Part shown: positions 23,101-33,814 of the stretch, piece by piece
Numbering within the stretch: position 1 is the stretch's first letter
How the letters are laid out: every line of letters starts with the position of its first letter
From: Branchiostoma floridae
Lineage: Eukaryota > Chordata > Leptocardii > Amphioxiformes > Branchiostomatidae
Length of the DNA: 62,227 nucleotides
Assembly (NCBI RefSeq): GCF_000003815.2
Contig: NC_049982.1
Span: 32,791,767 to 32,853,993 of the forward strand
Direction: 5' to 3'
Position numbers and translations under genes: made by a program
Notes under the pieces: generated by a model
Told to the model about the DNA's origin: nothing
The model's input: the letters and a program-made list of their open reading frames with translations, nothing else
Database searches by the model: none

Positions 23101-24191
23101 TGCTCGAGAATTAAATAAATGTATTATACATAAGACCTGTAGTGCATCGTGGAGAAACAACGTTTAAACGAAGGAACACGAATACGTGATCCACCACCAC
23201 CAAAATAACCAGTAAATAAATAACTGTTAATGAGCATAAAGTGTCTAAAATATGTCAGCTCCTGCTTAAACTAGATTACAGGAAACTAAATCCGAACATA
23301 AAACAAAAAGACAAACTTACGACTACGTGCTTGTTGCGGTACGTTTGGCACGTACATCGGATTACTGTTCAGGGCGTCTGCAGGATCTGTTGTCGGAATA
23401 TGTCTGTCTTGAGGTATGTCATTGTTATCATTTCCAGAAACCACATTGTCGGCATCATGTTCAGCTGAGTTGGTTTCTGACATGTCTGGTGGGTTTTGGA
23501 ATTCATGTGCGACGGCATAAGGCACACGAGGGTCAGAATCATCAGCATCTTCTGTGATATCAACTGGTTCTCGCAACTCAGCCGCAATGTCGTTTTCGGG
23601 AAAGACGTTATTGCCATAGTCATCATTGCTCTTTACTCCGGTTGCTGTTGTTGTTATGTGTAGATTTCTGCAAAAATTGCTTTGAGTTAAGTTTTCTGTG
23701 TGCCCGAAATTATGTTTGGAGATTGAATCAATGTTCAATTTTGAAACCACTATGCCCCCCTGGTGTATATTGTCATCAGTACAGTCAACATCGATGTTTG
23801 CTGAGTCGGTTAAGTTTGTTATTCCGGTGTCAACTTCAGCTCCAGTTGTATCTTGAGATTTATCATCATCGTGTTCATAGCATCCGATAGGTATGGAGGT
23901 ATGTCCGTCCCTGTCCTTAGGGTAAGGCAGTTTCTCATGTGTATTTTGGGAGCATCGACGTTCAGGCGCGGTCGTGTTATTTCTGACAGGGTCCGACCTG
24001 TCGGCATCACTCTCAGACGGGCTGCATCCCGATTCATACGTCGGATTCGGCAACATCTTTGAAAAAAGATATGACTTCAATCTTTTATGCATTTGGGCTT
24101 CTCGACCCATTTGCGTCAAAACGTCTACCGAGACACCGTTTGTGTGGACTCTTGTTGGTACAGCATCGAGGGTGATGATTTCTTCAGCCAT
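19997..24191 (-). CDS. Gene B: paralogue of gene A, same type II architecture
   Basis: The five exons are 23321-24191, 21793-21893, 21398-21581, 20791-21264 and 19997-20187. They total 1821 nt (606 residues plus stop), all GT-AG, with the same phases 1,0,1,1 as gene A. The order is an acidic tail (1-290) with NPTY near residue 49 and NPMY close to the membrane, a TM helix (about 296-316), an 11-residue repeat stalk (325-385), a discoidin-like domain (386-543) and a cysteine module (544-606). The start is ATG at 24,191 by alignment to MAEDIIT in A; two in-frame ATGs lie upstream (24,197 and 24,230) but precede or straddle the probable splice acceptor. No breaks are seen, so this copy looks intact. 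Partner and ligand are unknown. Confidence 0.88.
20560..20660 (+). mobile_element. 3'-end fragment of the piggyBac-type MITE in a gene B intron
   Basis: TTTTAGCGTAAGCCTTTCTGGCG... to CCCCCGTATGAATAGGGTTAA matches the last ~90 bp of the element at 28,103-29,030, including the terminal TAGGG|TTAA. Confidence 0.65.
20791..21264 (-). CDS. Gene B coding exon 4: discoidin (F5/8 type C)-like domain
   Basis: 158 residues in a symmetric phase-1 exon: VLDGDDKTYWN, WFIVLDLKAPHTLTRIAVNN, FGGFHGTARYWKFVI and a terminal ELNFYG. It has one copy of the segment that is doubled in gene A, and no cysteines. Confidence 0.88.
21398..21581 (-). CDS. Gene B coding exon 3: 11-residue repeat stalk
   Basis: Units such as TTYIAGQPTAD and TTYTNGHPPVD, about five copies, with a VNTT glycosylation sequon. 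The acceptor is TATCTACAG, and the donor GTAACC is identical to that of gene A. Confidence 0.82.
21793..21893 (-). CDS. Gene B coding exon 2: transmembrane segment
   Basis: 34 residues, with the hydrophobic run GWVCVAVLLTASIVVGTWLF. The acceptor is TCATCAG and the donor GTGATG. It ends RDVQK, like WDVQR in A. Confidence 0.85.
22077..22697 (+). mobile_element. piggyBac-type MITE, shorter copy in gene B intron 1
   Basis: The left end is TTAA|CCCTATCTAGACCGGGC, followed by a poly-G tract; the right end has a poly-C tract and a decayed GTCTAACTAGGACTAA terminus. ATTATGACGTCATTA is kept inside. It lies between the tail exon and TM exon of gene B. Confidence 0.75.
22790..22960 (+). repeat. Third copy of the 6.3-kb dispersed repeat
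   Basis: TTTCTTTTTCTCCTGTGAAAGCC..AAATTCATT and CCAAATGACCTAAAAGCTGT parallel 7210-7290. Confidence 0.55.
23321..24191 (-). CDS. Gene B coding exon 1: cytoplasmic tail
   Basis: Encodes MAEEIITLDAVPT, then LPNPTYESGCSPSESDADRS and a membrane-proximal NPMYVPNVPQQARS; the donor GTAAGT is in phase 1. The NPTY of A near residue 255 is NPPD here, so that NPxY is lost, while the first and last are kept. The exon probably extends untranslated to 24,205, where CATACAG|GG forms an acceptor. Confidence 0.87.
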
Positions 24192-24527
24192 AATCATTCC
24201 TTGCCCTGTATGTACATGCAATTGAGACAAGAAATATCTATCTTTATGTTATTTCAAACTGTCCAATTTCCATTGTTTGCCCGTATGTCGTGGTTGCCTT
24301 AGTCCGCAAAGCATGGCGACAGTGCACACATAATGGGAACTGTTAGATAGCATATAGCATCATAAATCCAATATATACTTCTAAATGAAATGATCAATCC
24401 TACATGTATAGCTAGCGCCATACCAGGTGATACATGTTCGTAAGTAACTGGGTACTGAAACAGCACCAATTCAATTATATTCAGCATTCTAGACCATATT
24501 GAATTTCTCTCTGCTTTTTCAGGCTTA

Positions 24528-25377
24528 GGCCATGTTGATTTGATTATATGGATGACATCCTCCGGGAACTCCAAAACTGATGCGAGCGAGCGAATAAAAA
24601 AAAAGTTTGGCCAAAAAAAAAGTTGCCTTCAGTATGAAATCAAAGTGGCCAGGAAGGTTGAACATAGGACTAAACACACATAGTATGGTATACCAACAGT
24701 TCGGTGTAGGGACCAGTACATCATACGGGTGCAAAACATTTTTTTCTTGGACCAATCCGAAAAAAAGACCTGAAAAAAAACAGAGGAACAGGTTTCGCCA
24801 ATTACAAAATGGACACACTATGTCGGCAGCCATTTGGGGTCTAACCGGGGGGCCAAGAAGACAACAAGAGCGAAGTCAAGTAGAGTGTAGTCCATTGCAC
24901 CAAGTTTCTACAGTCNNNNNNNNNNNNNNNNNNNNNNNNNNNNNNNNNNNNNNNNNNNNNNNNNNNNNNNNNNNNNNNNNNNNNNNNNNNNNNNNNNNNN
25001 NNNNNNNNNNNNNNNTACAGATTCCTTTGTAGCAAAATTGACCAAATTACCATTGTCTTGAGTATTGCCAGTTCTCAAGTTTCCACAGACAATCCGGACC
25101 TAGAAATTTCTGTACTGGTACTTCCCTCAACCAACAATAGATTTTTTTTTTCTTTCTGTCCTTTCACATCTTCTTCTTTGACTTTAGATTCATTTTGGCA
25201 TTCTATGGCATTAGTTATCTGTTTTCTGATACTTTTTTTTTAATCTAAGGAATATTTGTGCTCATTCTACAGCTGCTTTGCACAATTTATTGTGTGGTCG
25301 AAAACTTTTTTTTTTTGGAAATGGTCGACAATTGGTGCGAGCGCGGATGTCATTCATATAATCAAATCAACGTGGCC
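24528..25377 (+). mobile_element. PIF/Harbinger-like MITE with TTA target duplication, interrupted by a gap
   Basis: The left end TTA|GGCCATGTTGATTTGATT and right end AATCAAATCAACGTGGCC|TTA form inverted repeats of about 33 bp, continuing through ATGGATGACATCC. A 3-bp TTA duplication with GG-initial termini fits PIF/Harbinger. No transposase is visible; 100 bp are unsequenced. Confidence 0.78.
24916..25015. other. Assembly gap (100 N)
   Basis: Exactly 100 N, probably a placeholder of unknown true length, inside the Harbinger-like element. Confidence 0.98.
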
Positions 25378-25729
25378 TTACTAACGCTAACTGAAATTCA
25401 CAACCAAGACGACAGCCTTACGAAGTATAACGACTTTGATAGCCCACTGGCCCCTTAAAGTATGGACATGGGTAGCCTCACTGTTTTCGGTAAGATCAAA
25501 TTGAACAGAAGTCCTTAGACCTATTACCTTTATCAATTATTATAATAGTGTTTGTAGGGCTGGTTGATAGTTTTTTTTTGGTGATTGTATGGTTTAGGTG
25601 GGGGACATGGGTAACAGTTTATGAAAGTAGGAAGACACTATGTCCTGATGACACAAGCTACCTTTCACCTAGATGTCACGACTACATCATGTCAATGACT
25701 CAGTAAATTTTTTTTTTATTCCATGATGT

Positions 25730-26870
25730 ATCTAAGCTATCTACATGCAAAACATCAAGACAATCCATTATTCATTTCTTGAGTTACCTTCTTTAGACGG
25801 TTTTGATAATAATGCCCCTGCAATTTCATAACTAACCTCTATGGGGCCCCAAACAAATGAAACTTGTTCCAGAGCAAAAGAACTATCTAATACCTCAAAA
25901 ATCATCACAATCCATCCAATGGTTGTTCACACAAGTTTAATAAAAACATAAAACATAAACGTTAAACACCTTCTAGATTACCATGGTCAACCACCAAAAG
26001 GCAAAAAAGTGCATCACGCCTATCAACATCACAACACCTAGCTAACCACGTTAGAAATATCATCACAACCCTTCGACAGATTCTTACGATATTCGCCGCA
26101 CACACAAACATCAACAAAACAAACCAACCTACAGACATGTACACCAAATAAGCATTCACTATACACCCACCCACAACATAAAACACCACAACAAGTCCAG
26201 GTGCAAAGATGTAACAGAAAACGTGCTTCTACAGTACTGAGGTCAACCAACAGGGGGTCCAAGATCGACCCAAACCATCGCCATCCCTACACCTATCCAC
26301 CTACCGAAAACCTTTGCAATCCTTTTAGCGGATCATACGACATAACCCAAATAAACTCCACAGAAAAATCAATATATTAGCCAAAACAGTTGCTTCAATT
26401 TTGCGGAAGAAACAAATAAATCAACACAATGTGCCTTTAAAGCATTGAAATGAGAATGCGATTTGCAATCAAAACAATGCGATATTCCCGTTTATACAGT
26501 TCACTAGGTATGCATATGGTTGATGATGGAACCTTGAATATGACAGTTTATAGTCAGTAATGAGTTCCATGAAATTGCGACGGAAAAATAATTAAAAAAT
26601 ATCTTTCTCAAATTTCAAGAGTGCTTTACGCAATAAAGCACTCTATGTACTGTGCAGCGTGTTGTGTTTGTAGCAGCAATGAGTAGTTGGAAGATATGCA
26701 GTAGCCGGTAAGACATTATTACTCACGGCAAGACGTCTCCGGGGGCGGTTTGTGCATGGCAGGAGTCATCTTTACCTTCAGAATTTCTCAGCTTAGAAGA
26801 AGAGTCCAGAGACCTCATACCTCTATGACATATTCCGATTATGCAAATGCAAACTGACGAAACAAAATGA
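25730..26870. repeat. Dispersed-repeat fragments related to 53,900-55,020
   Basis: CATTTCTTGAGTTACC, TAATGCCCCTGCAATT and AAAGAACTATCTAATACCTC (25,730-25,900), and GACCTCATACCTCTATGACA (about 26,810), recur in 54,115-54,900 and partly at 43,520-43,600. The sequence between (25,930-26,750) shows nothing recognisable. Confidence 0.5.
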
Positions 26871-26917
26871 TGCCAACAAGAGCTTGACAATTAGATTATT
26901 AGACGTTTTATACTCAC

Positions 26918-27690
26918 CAATTCGTTTATACGGTGGTCAATCACAGCCCTTCTTGTTTTATCAGACTTAAACCCCCACGACACGACTGCGATATCTGGTT
27001 CCTACTAAAGAGAGTTCACTCCTGGCGTCAGTTGGATGAAATGAATTATTCAAGACTCAAGACCAACGATTTCACGGGTTTATAACATAGAATATAGATA
27101 CATAGTTTTTACCGCTTGTTGGTATACTAGGACTATAGTAAATAAACTGCTTGTCTGAACAAATAAGTAATTAATGATTAATGATGAAGTATGACACAAT
27201 TGTCATTGTTTTGCAATAAGAAGTGTACATATGTTGTATAAATTCGCCTTTATTCAAAGTATTTGGATGAACTTGTCTGAACATGAGATGAATAAAACAT
27301 CAAGCTCCTGAATAGTTACGCACTGCCACGTTACGTAAGGTGAAATCTCTTTGTCGCCGTTGGCGAAAATCAACGTGTTTTTCCCTTAACTCAGCCATTT
27401 TCTCATTAATCCATAACGTTTAATGATAAGTATCTGCACTTTTAATATTGGCTATAGATAATTACTGATAAGTAAAGTTCTTCATCTCAGAAGCCTGATC
27501 TTTATATACCTACTTTTGTACTGAAATTAGTCTACAACTGCTTGGACCTAAAAACAATTGTATCACGTCATTTGGCTTTTACATAAAGACACATGTAGTC
27601 GTGACTTCATACATTTCCAAAGACCGGTTCTCCTATCTATATACCTTTGGCTAACAAAACAAGCTGTGTTGGATTTGGATTCAGTTGATT
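26918..27690 (-). promoter_or_regulatory. Duplicated non-coding module, copy 2 (candidate first exon/promoter of gene B)
   Basis: The minus strand carries TTGAATAATTCATTTCATCC, AACCAGATATCGCAGTCGTG and TTTAAGTCTGATAAAA, then a GTGAGTATA donor at 26,918, about 2.7 kb upstream of the gene B acceptor. Upstream blocks (ATATACCTACTTTTG, TATATACCTTTGGCTAA) match copy 1. Confidence 0.5.
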
Positions 27691-27949
27691 ATATAGATGA
27701 GAATCGTAAGGTGAGCAATTTTTATCCGTTCAAATAGAAAGGTTTTCAACCATACTGTAAACCGTACAGTGCAGATGTAGTACATATCTGTCTTAGATTA
27801 AAGACAAATATCGGAAATCCATGTGAGAACGAAAACAAATAACCCATTATTCAATATATACTAGACTCTGTCAATTTAGTCATCTGGTAAACCTTCCTAA
27901 TCGCTATGATTACATATTGAAGGCAATATTTTTTTTTACAAAACCTTTT

Positions 27950-28025
27950 TATTCACACGTTTGCATCAGTTTGGGGGTTCCTTGATTATTTGAATGTTAT
28001 CCATAAAACCAAATCAATGTGAGCT
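27950..28025. mobile_element. Harbinger-like MITE end, fragment
   Basis: TTATCCATAAAACCAAATCAATGTGAGC followed by TAA resembles the right end of 24,528-25,377. The other end was not found. Confidence 0.4.
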
Positions 28026-28102
28026 AAAGTGAAATACTGATTTAAGAATCGGTAGTTTGTAAAAGTAAAAAAAAACCTGCAAATTGTTGCCTGAAGTCTT
28101 AA

Positions 28103-29030
28103 CCCTATTCAGACCGGGCTTTTTGGTCATCCCTGGACCGGGGGGGGGGGCTTTTGAAGCCCTCCACTTCTTAGTCCTCTAACTCTAAAACGACGTGCCG
28201 TAGAGCCACCAAATTGTTAGGACATGATATCGACATAATATCTGACAAGTATTTGACGTTACGTTGACGCAAGATGACGTAATTATGACGTCATCAATTT
28301 GATAATATTGGCCGGACCCATGAAAAAAGGGTATTCTCAGAAAACTTCAAGTTATACTACAAAAATGTAACAACAAGTTCAGATAACAGAATAATAATGT
28401 TTATTACGACTTGTATTGCCAATAGCAACATCGATGACGTCATAATGACGTCATAAAATGACGTCATGCATCTAAGATACGAGTTAGGCTCCGCCATATC
28501 ATATCCACCACCTTGAATTTTTAAAAGTACTTTTTTTGCAACAAATAATCACAAAGGGCAATGGAAATAGACTAAATTAATTCATTTAGATGGTTTTTGA
28601 TGAAAAAATACCAGGTAGTTACAAATTTTAAGGGACAATTAGCTTGTTATTCTTGATCTGGCCATCTTAGATTTTGGGCTGATGACGTCATCAAATTAGC
28701 ATTATTTATGCATATATAATTATGAAAGATATGCTAAATAATATAAGATTTTATTTATGTAACAAAATAGCAGTAATTTAGCAAATAAATGTGAAAAATA
28801 CATTGTTAGAACCCAAAATAGTGATTTTTGGCAAAACTGCCTGTCAGCAAACGGTTGCCATGGCAACACGAAAAAATGGAAAATTTGTCAAACTTCGTAA
28901 AATTGTTGCCAACAATATTTTAGAAAAACTCATCAAATTTGGTGGCTTCAGCGTAAGGCGTTCTGGCGTTATAGGACATCGAAGTTGGCGCAGGCCTCAA
29001 AAGCCCCCCCCCCCCCCAGTTTGAGTAGGG
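28103..29030 (+). mobile_element. piggyBac-type MITE, best-preserved copy
   Basis: TTAA|CCCTATTCAGACCGGGC at the left and GTTTGAGTAGGG|TTAA at the right. Poly-G and poly-C tracts sit just inside the ends. Three TGACGTCA octamers lie within about 35 bp (28,433-28,467), and a further ATGACGTCAT near 28,684. No ORF for a transposase. Confidence 0.82.
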
Positions 29031-29718
29031 TTAAGGTAACAGAGCCAGAGGCTAGTTCTCTAGTGATTGCAAGTGCACAGATTACTCGGTGACAAAGGCT
29101 GTTTCAGTAATGACATTAAGAGCGCAGTCTTCTAAGTTTCAAATTGCAAAGAATATCATGATTGAGTGAAACAAAACAAGCATGGCGTAAAGATGACAGA
29201 TGAATAGACTGTGTTCAACGCTCAAGATCAGTCTCTTTATAATGATCAATGTAATTCAAGTATTCAAAATTTTTGGGGCAATAAACTGATTTTACCATTT
29301 TAAAGTTTACAAATATTCACAAATATATCTAAAAGTGAATTCAAAGAGATTAAGATTTCCATATGCAATTCTTTGATAAATTATTGTGCTTTAGATATTC
29401 TATAAAAAATATTGTCCGAAAAACCTTGCGGTGAATCGGGATGGACTCTAGTGCGCACTTCAAATACACCGGTGTTCAAGGCATTCTTCCAAAATCCACA
29501 ATTACAACATTGCTTTTATCTCGAGTGACGGCATTAGCCAGGATGCCTGGTTGAACTACGAGAGTTGGCAATATTCTGAAACCTCATGATTATAAGTTGC
29601 AAGAAATAAATCTTTGAAAAAGCAGCTGTTTGAGCAATTTTTCAATTTAAAAACATAGTAGTACGTAGCAAAAACATGGTACTTAATTAAAAAAAATCAT
29701 ATAGACATCTATACTCAC

Positions 29719-30005
29719 CAGATGGCTTCTTTGTTAGTGAGGTACAGTTTGCACTATCAGGACTTAAACCTCAACGACACGACTGTGGTATTTGGTTCTG
29801 AGTAGACAGAGTCTCAAGTCCCTTGTTCAGGTACCTACGTAAGTTTCTCAAAAACTAATCTGTGGCTGTTCATAAAAACACAGGATTTCAGAACGTCCTA
29901 AGAACAATGGCCACCCTACTTCAGACTTAACACAAGATTACTTCTTTTATTCATATATCCTTGGCCAGCAAAAGACAGCGGGTGGTCCTCTGCTCGTAAA
30001 TAGAT
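29719..30005 (-). promoter_or_regulatory. Duplicated non-coding module, copy 3
   Basis: The minus strand carries AACCAAATACCACAGTCGTG and TTTAAGTCCTGATAG, ending with GTGAGTATAG at 29,719. The forward-strand block ATATCCTTGGCCAGCAAAA and GGGTGGTCC match copies 1 and 4. Confidence 0.5.
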
Positions 30006-30839
30006 AAACATGATTGAAAAAGAATGGTACTGTGAAAAAGTATGAAAACTTTCTTGTTAATTATTGCGATCTGTTTGGAGACTGAGGCATAGGCTAGTTT
30101 TATTATGAAAGCAAGTGTGTAGTTTACTTTGGGACAATGATGGCTGCAAGTGCAGAGTTTGCTGGGATGTAACGCTACGGCATTATGGTCGCGTGTCAGA
30201 AAACAATTTAGCATGGTGAAATATGACAAAGAGATGGATAACTATTCCATCCTCAGACTTCTCATACTCAACTATATAAACTGCCTAATTGTTTAGAATA
30301 ATGTAAGTGGAAGTCTGAAGATTATATGCACATTTGCAAAAAAGTTGCAACACCACTTACAAGATGGTGTATTTTTACTTAGACCTTTACTTGGAATGCT
30401 TGGATGCGGAATTTTTTTTACAAATGGACATTGAAATAGTGAACACAGACCAATAAGATTCCTCATTCTGGGCCTTACCACCCCAAAAAATCATTTTAGT
30501 TTGTCCAAATTATATTAGTTTTGTCTACAGACACTCTTAAAACGCATGAACATTTAATATCAGAACACGAGGAAATTTTTTTTAACATGTGCCAATGTGC
30601 AAACAATTAAATTGACTTACGTTGTTTGGCCAAATTGATAATAATGATATTCCAGGGTTCATATAGCAACATATTATATGCAAATACAAAGTCACGGATC
30701 AGAGTATTAATGTCAAAATGGTCAAACTACTCTAAAATGAGTTGAAAGATTGCTCAAAAATGAAAAGAGATGTAAATTACATTGCTATTAAGTTAGCATC
30801 TCTTAACAACATTTAATATTTTTATGTTATATTTTTATA

Positions 30840-31010
30840 AGAAATGTTCGCGGTGTTTTATGTTCGCGGTTCTCACGGTGGCCACTTCACCGCGAACTTA
30901 AAACCGCCACGAACATATTCCCAAGGCAGTTACAGACTACAGTGCATGGTGTTACCGCGAGCTTAAAAACCTCGCGACCTTAAATACATTTACAGTAGAT
31001 CGACCGCTCT
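30840..31010. repeat. Dispersed repeat rich in TTCGCGGT / ACCGCGAA inverted motifs
   Basis: TTCGCGGTG, TTCGCGGTTCTCACGG, CACCGCGAACTTAAA and TTACCGCGAGCTTAAA form short inverted arms. This style of repeat is common in marine invertebrate genomes (recalled, not searched). Confidence 0.5.
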
Positions 31011-31297
31011 TGCAGAACCGCTGCTAACATGACTTTATTTCAAACACGTGAAGAATTTTTTCCCGCCACAATAATTATATACTGATTCAGTTGGTTTATA
31101 TTTTAACGAGGGGGTAAAGGACGGTCTTATGGCAGCAGACGCATATAGGAGAAAAGGAATTTTCTGAGACTGGCTCATCTTTGATACTTAGCTACAGATG
31201 TAATGATTAGTATTAGGATTCTTTTTAAGTTAGTAACTTATATGAACAGTGCCACATATCCAGGACAAACAGAAGGTAAATGTATATTATTTTCCTT

Positions 31298-31470
31298 TAC
31301 CTACCCGAACGAAGTCAGGTACCCATTTTTACATATTGGTAAGTGATTGGGGTCGTGTAAAGTGCCTATTCGAAGGGCATAACTTCGGGGGCACGGCGGG
31401 GATCGAAAATGGGAACTTCTAGATCGCGAGCTGAACGCTTTACCAGTTACGCCACGCACGACGCCACGAA
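31298..31470 (-). mobile_element. tRNA-derived SINE
   Basis: On the minus strand CGTGGCGTAACTGGTAAAGC looks like a tRNA 5' half with an A box (TGGCGTAACTGG), followed by a degraded B box (TTTTCGATCCCC). The body then runs into the conserved core whose plus-strand form is AGGTACCCATTTTTACA and GTAAAGTGCC, a pattern known from metazoan tRNA SINEs. Confidence 0.7.
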
Positions 31471-31559
31471 ATGTCTATTAGGATATCATTACATAGAAAA
31501 GCAAAATGACAGTATTGATTATTAATATCTAAACTTGTTGTTTCTTCGTATGTACGGAT

Positions 31560-31790
31560 TCGTGCGGTCTTTATCGCACAAGTCCAAGTTCAATATACAT
31601 ACTTTTCCCCAAAATTAGTCTGCTGGTAAAAGAACAAAGTGAGAAACGTCATCGAACTGTTGCATAAAACAAACTTAATCTTCCATGGGACTCATTCCGA
31701 GATTGCTTCTTATATTCACATGTCTTGTCTCTTTTAGCAAAAACAGTGGGTGGTTCTTTGATGGAACAGAAAGATTGTTTTTAAAAAGTG
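31560..31790 (-). repeat. Duplicated non-coding module, copy 4 (distal part only)
   Basis: ATACATACTTTTCCCCAAAATTAGTC, GTCATCGAACTGTTGCATAA and AACAGTGGGTGGTTCTTTGAT match the distal blocks of copies 1-3. The donor-bearing part was not found. Confidence 0.45.
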
Positions 31791-31999
31791 TAGTGTGCGA
31801 ACGTAGAAAAAGCATCCGTAGCAGAGTCTAACCTATCATTGATTGCAAGGCATATGTTGTTAGGTGCACGTGACAGAGAACAGTTTAGTAATGGCTGCAA
31901 GTACACAGTCTAATAGGTTCAAGCACAAATCTTTTGCGCGGTGTATAGGTAAACAGGAATAGAACAACCAGATATTTGTCAGTTCATACTAAACTTTCA

Positions 32000-33810
32000 A
32001 AATGTCTAATAAAACATGCTGCGTATGAAGGTCCTTAGTTGCCAGGGGTAGCTTCCTTACCGATCGGGAATGGTAGTATAGACTATCCATCAAAGCATAA
32101 AAAGGAAATATTCATTAAGGTCTCGGACCGGAGTTTCTTTTACGATTTCGGAGGTTGGCGGACAGCCTCAGGCCGAAGGGCTACAGTTCCGCTAGTAAAT
32201 TACGTAGGACGCGAAATTTAATCATTATGGCGGAAAGTCGTTTACTGCCTCTTTCCAACAAACATATTGGTGCCGTCTGTTGCCTCTTTATTTTGGTTAG
32301 AATATGTAGTAAAATTTTAATTTTGGACCCAAAAACTATCATTTTTTAACACTTTTTTTATCGAAGCTGCTTGGAAAAAACGAATTTTCCCAGGATAACG
32401 GCCTACGTGGTAGAGAAGCTAAATACTCCATGTCTGTGTAAAATGAAAATAAAAAAAAAGTGGCACAAACAGGGGAAAATGGTAAAATCTGCTCACCCTG
32501 TCATAAGGTGACTACTCTCCATCAGTTTAGACACCACAATTTGTATCTAAATGCTGTTAGACCACACTTTGGAGCAGATGATGAGAGTGCATAGAATGAG
32601 GGGGGGGGGGGGTAGGTGTGTCCTTTGGGGCTTATATATCCTTAGGGGCCAATATGTTCCCAAAAATTGGTTATATGGGCAAAAGAAAGGCTTTAACTGA
32701 CTCAACTGACTGAAATTTATTGAGAAATTCTGCCATTTTAGTGGTTTTGGGCCTGATTTCTTACTTTCTGTACCTTTTATTGATAATGTAATATGCACTC
32801 TCATAAAATGCTTCAAAGTCTAACCTGGCAGCTTTTCAATACAACTTTAGGTGTGTAAATGGTGGGAGAATACTTTCCTTATGCTAGAAAGATCAGCTTT
32901 TAACTTTTTCTTCAGTTTGTGTCCCTTTTTGGTTAATGCTATGGAGCCTATCAAATGCCTCAAACCACTGCCAAAGCCCTGAGGAAAGTCCTCTGACACC
33001 TGCCATGAGATCTATTCCCCTGGGAGCATTCTTGGTCAGAAAGCTTTGAAACTTGGGATAATGTTTGAAAACTCTTACCCGCATCATGCGAAATGAATGA
33101 AACTTGTCAATTCTCAAGTTCGGGCCCCTACAAGGGCAATGACCCCTAATTGACGGCTGCGCAGAAGGTCCCCGGTGAGTCCCCACAGGATTGATTTTTA
33201 AAAGTATCAGAAGATGTGTTTTTCTTTAGAAATGGTGGCATCTTGGAGCTGTATTCTACAGGTAAGGGTTGTAGGTTTTTTATTATGTCGAAAAAAACAG
33301 ACTTTTAAGCCTGTTTTGGGTGCCTGGAACACTAGAAAGAAGTTTGTTATGTAGCTGTCAGATGGGGTCAAAGGTCACTGAGTTGCGTTTGGATGCAAAT
33401 CACATGTGTTCCAGAGGTCAGAAAGTTCCGAAAAGTTGAAAATGGACATTTTAGAAGCCGGGCTACCCTCTCAATGTTAGTTTTTCGAGAACGAAACGTC
33501 AGGTAGGTGACTTTTGACAGCTTCTATTTGCCATTAGATGCATAATAAGGATAGGGAAGACTTGATTGGTGGTCACTGCTCTAATACAAAAATGGTTTCG
33601 CTGGCCGACCAACTACTCCTCGCACAAAAACAATACAACCCACGGGCTTTACAGGGAATACGACAAATCTATGCTCAGCTTTAACGATCACCAAGCAATA
33701 GGGAGCAGAAGTTAGGGGGACGACATCGCACTTCCGGCCTATTACACCACCCTTCCGCCAACTCCAGGTCAAATTTGAACTCCGACCCGGAACCAAAGAC
33801 ACAATGACAC
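32000..33810. other. Intergenic, unrecognised
   Basis: Contains a poly-G run at about 32,600 and an open frame (32,893-33,186, minus) that I cannot assign. It may be the 3' part of the retroelement at 33,815, but nothing in the translation shows this. Confidence 0.4.
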
Positions 33811-33814
33811 TCTT

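Noticed and set aside
32893-33186. 97-codon minus-strand frame near a retroelement fragment
   Set aside because: It could be part of the element at 33,815, but I see no reverse transcriptase, endonuclease or zinc-knuckle signature.
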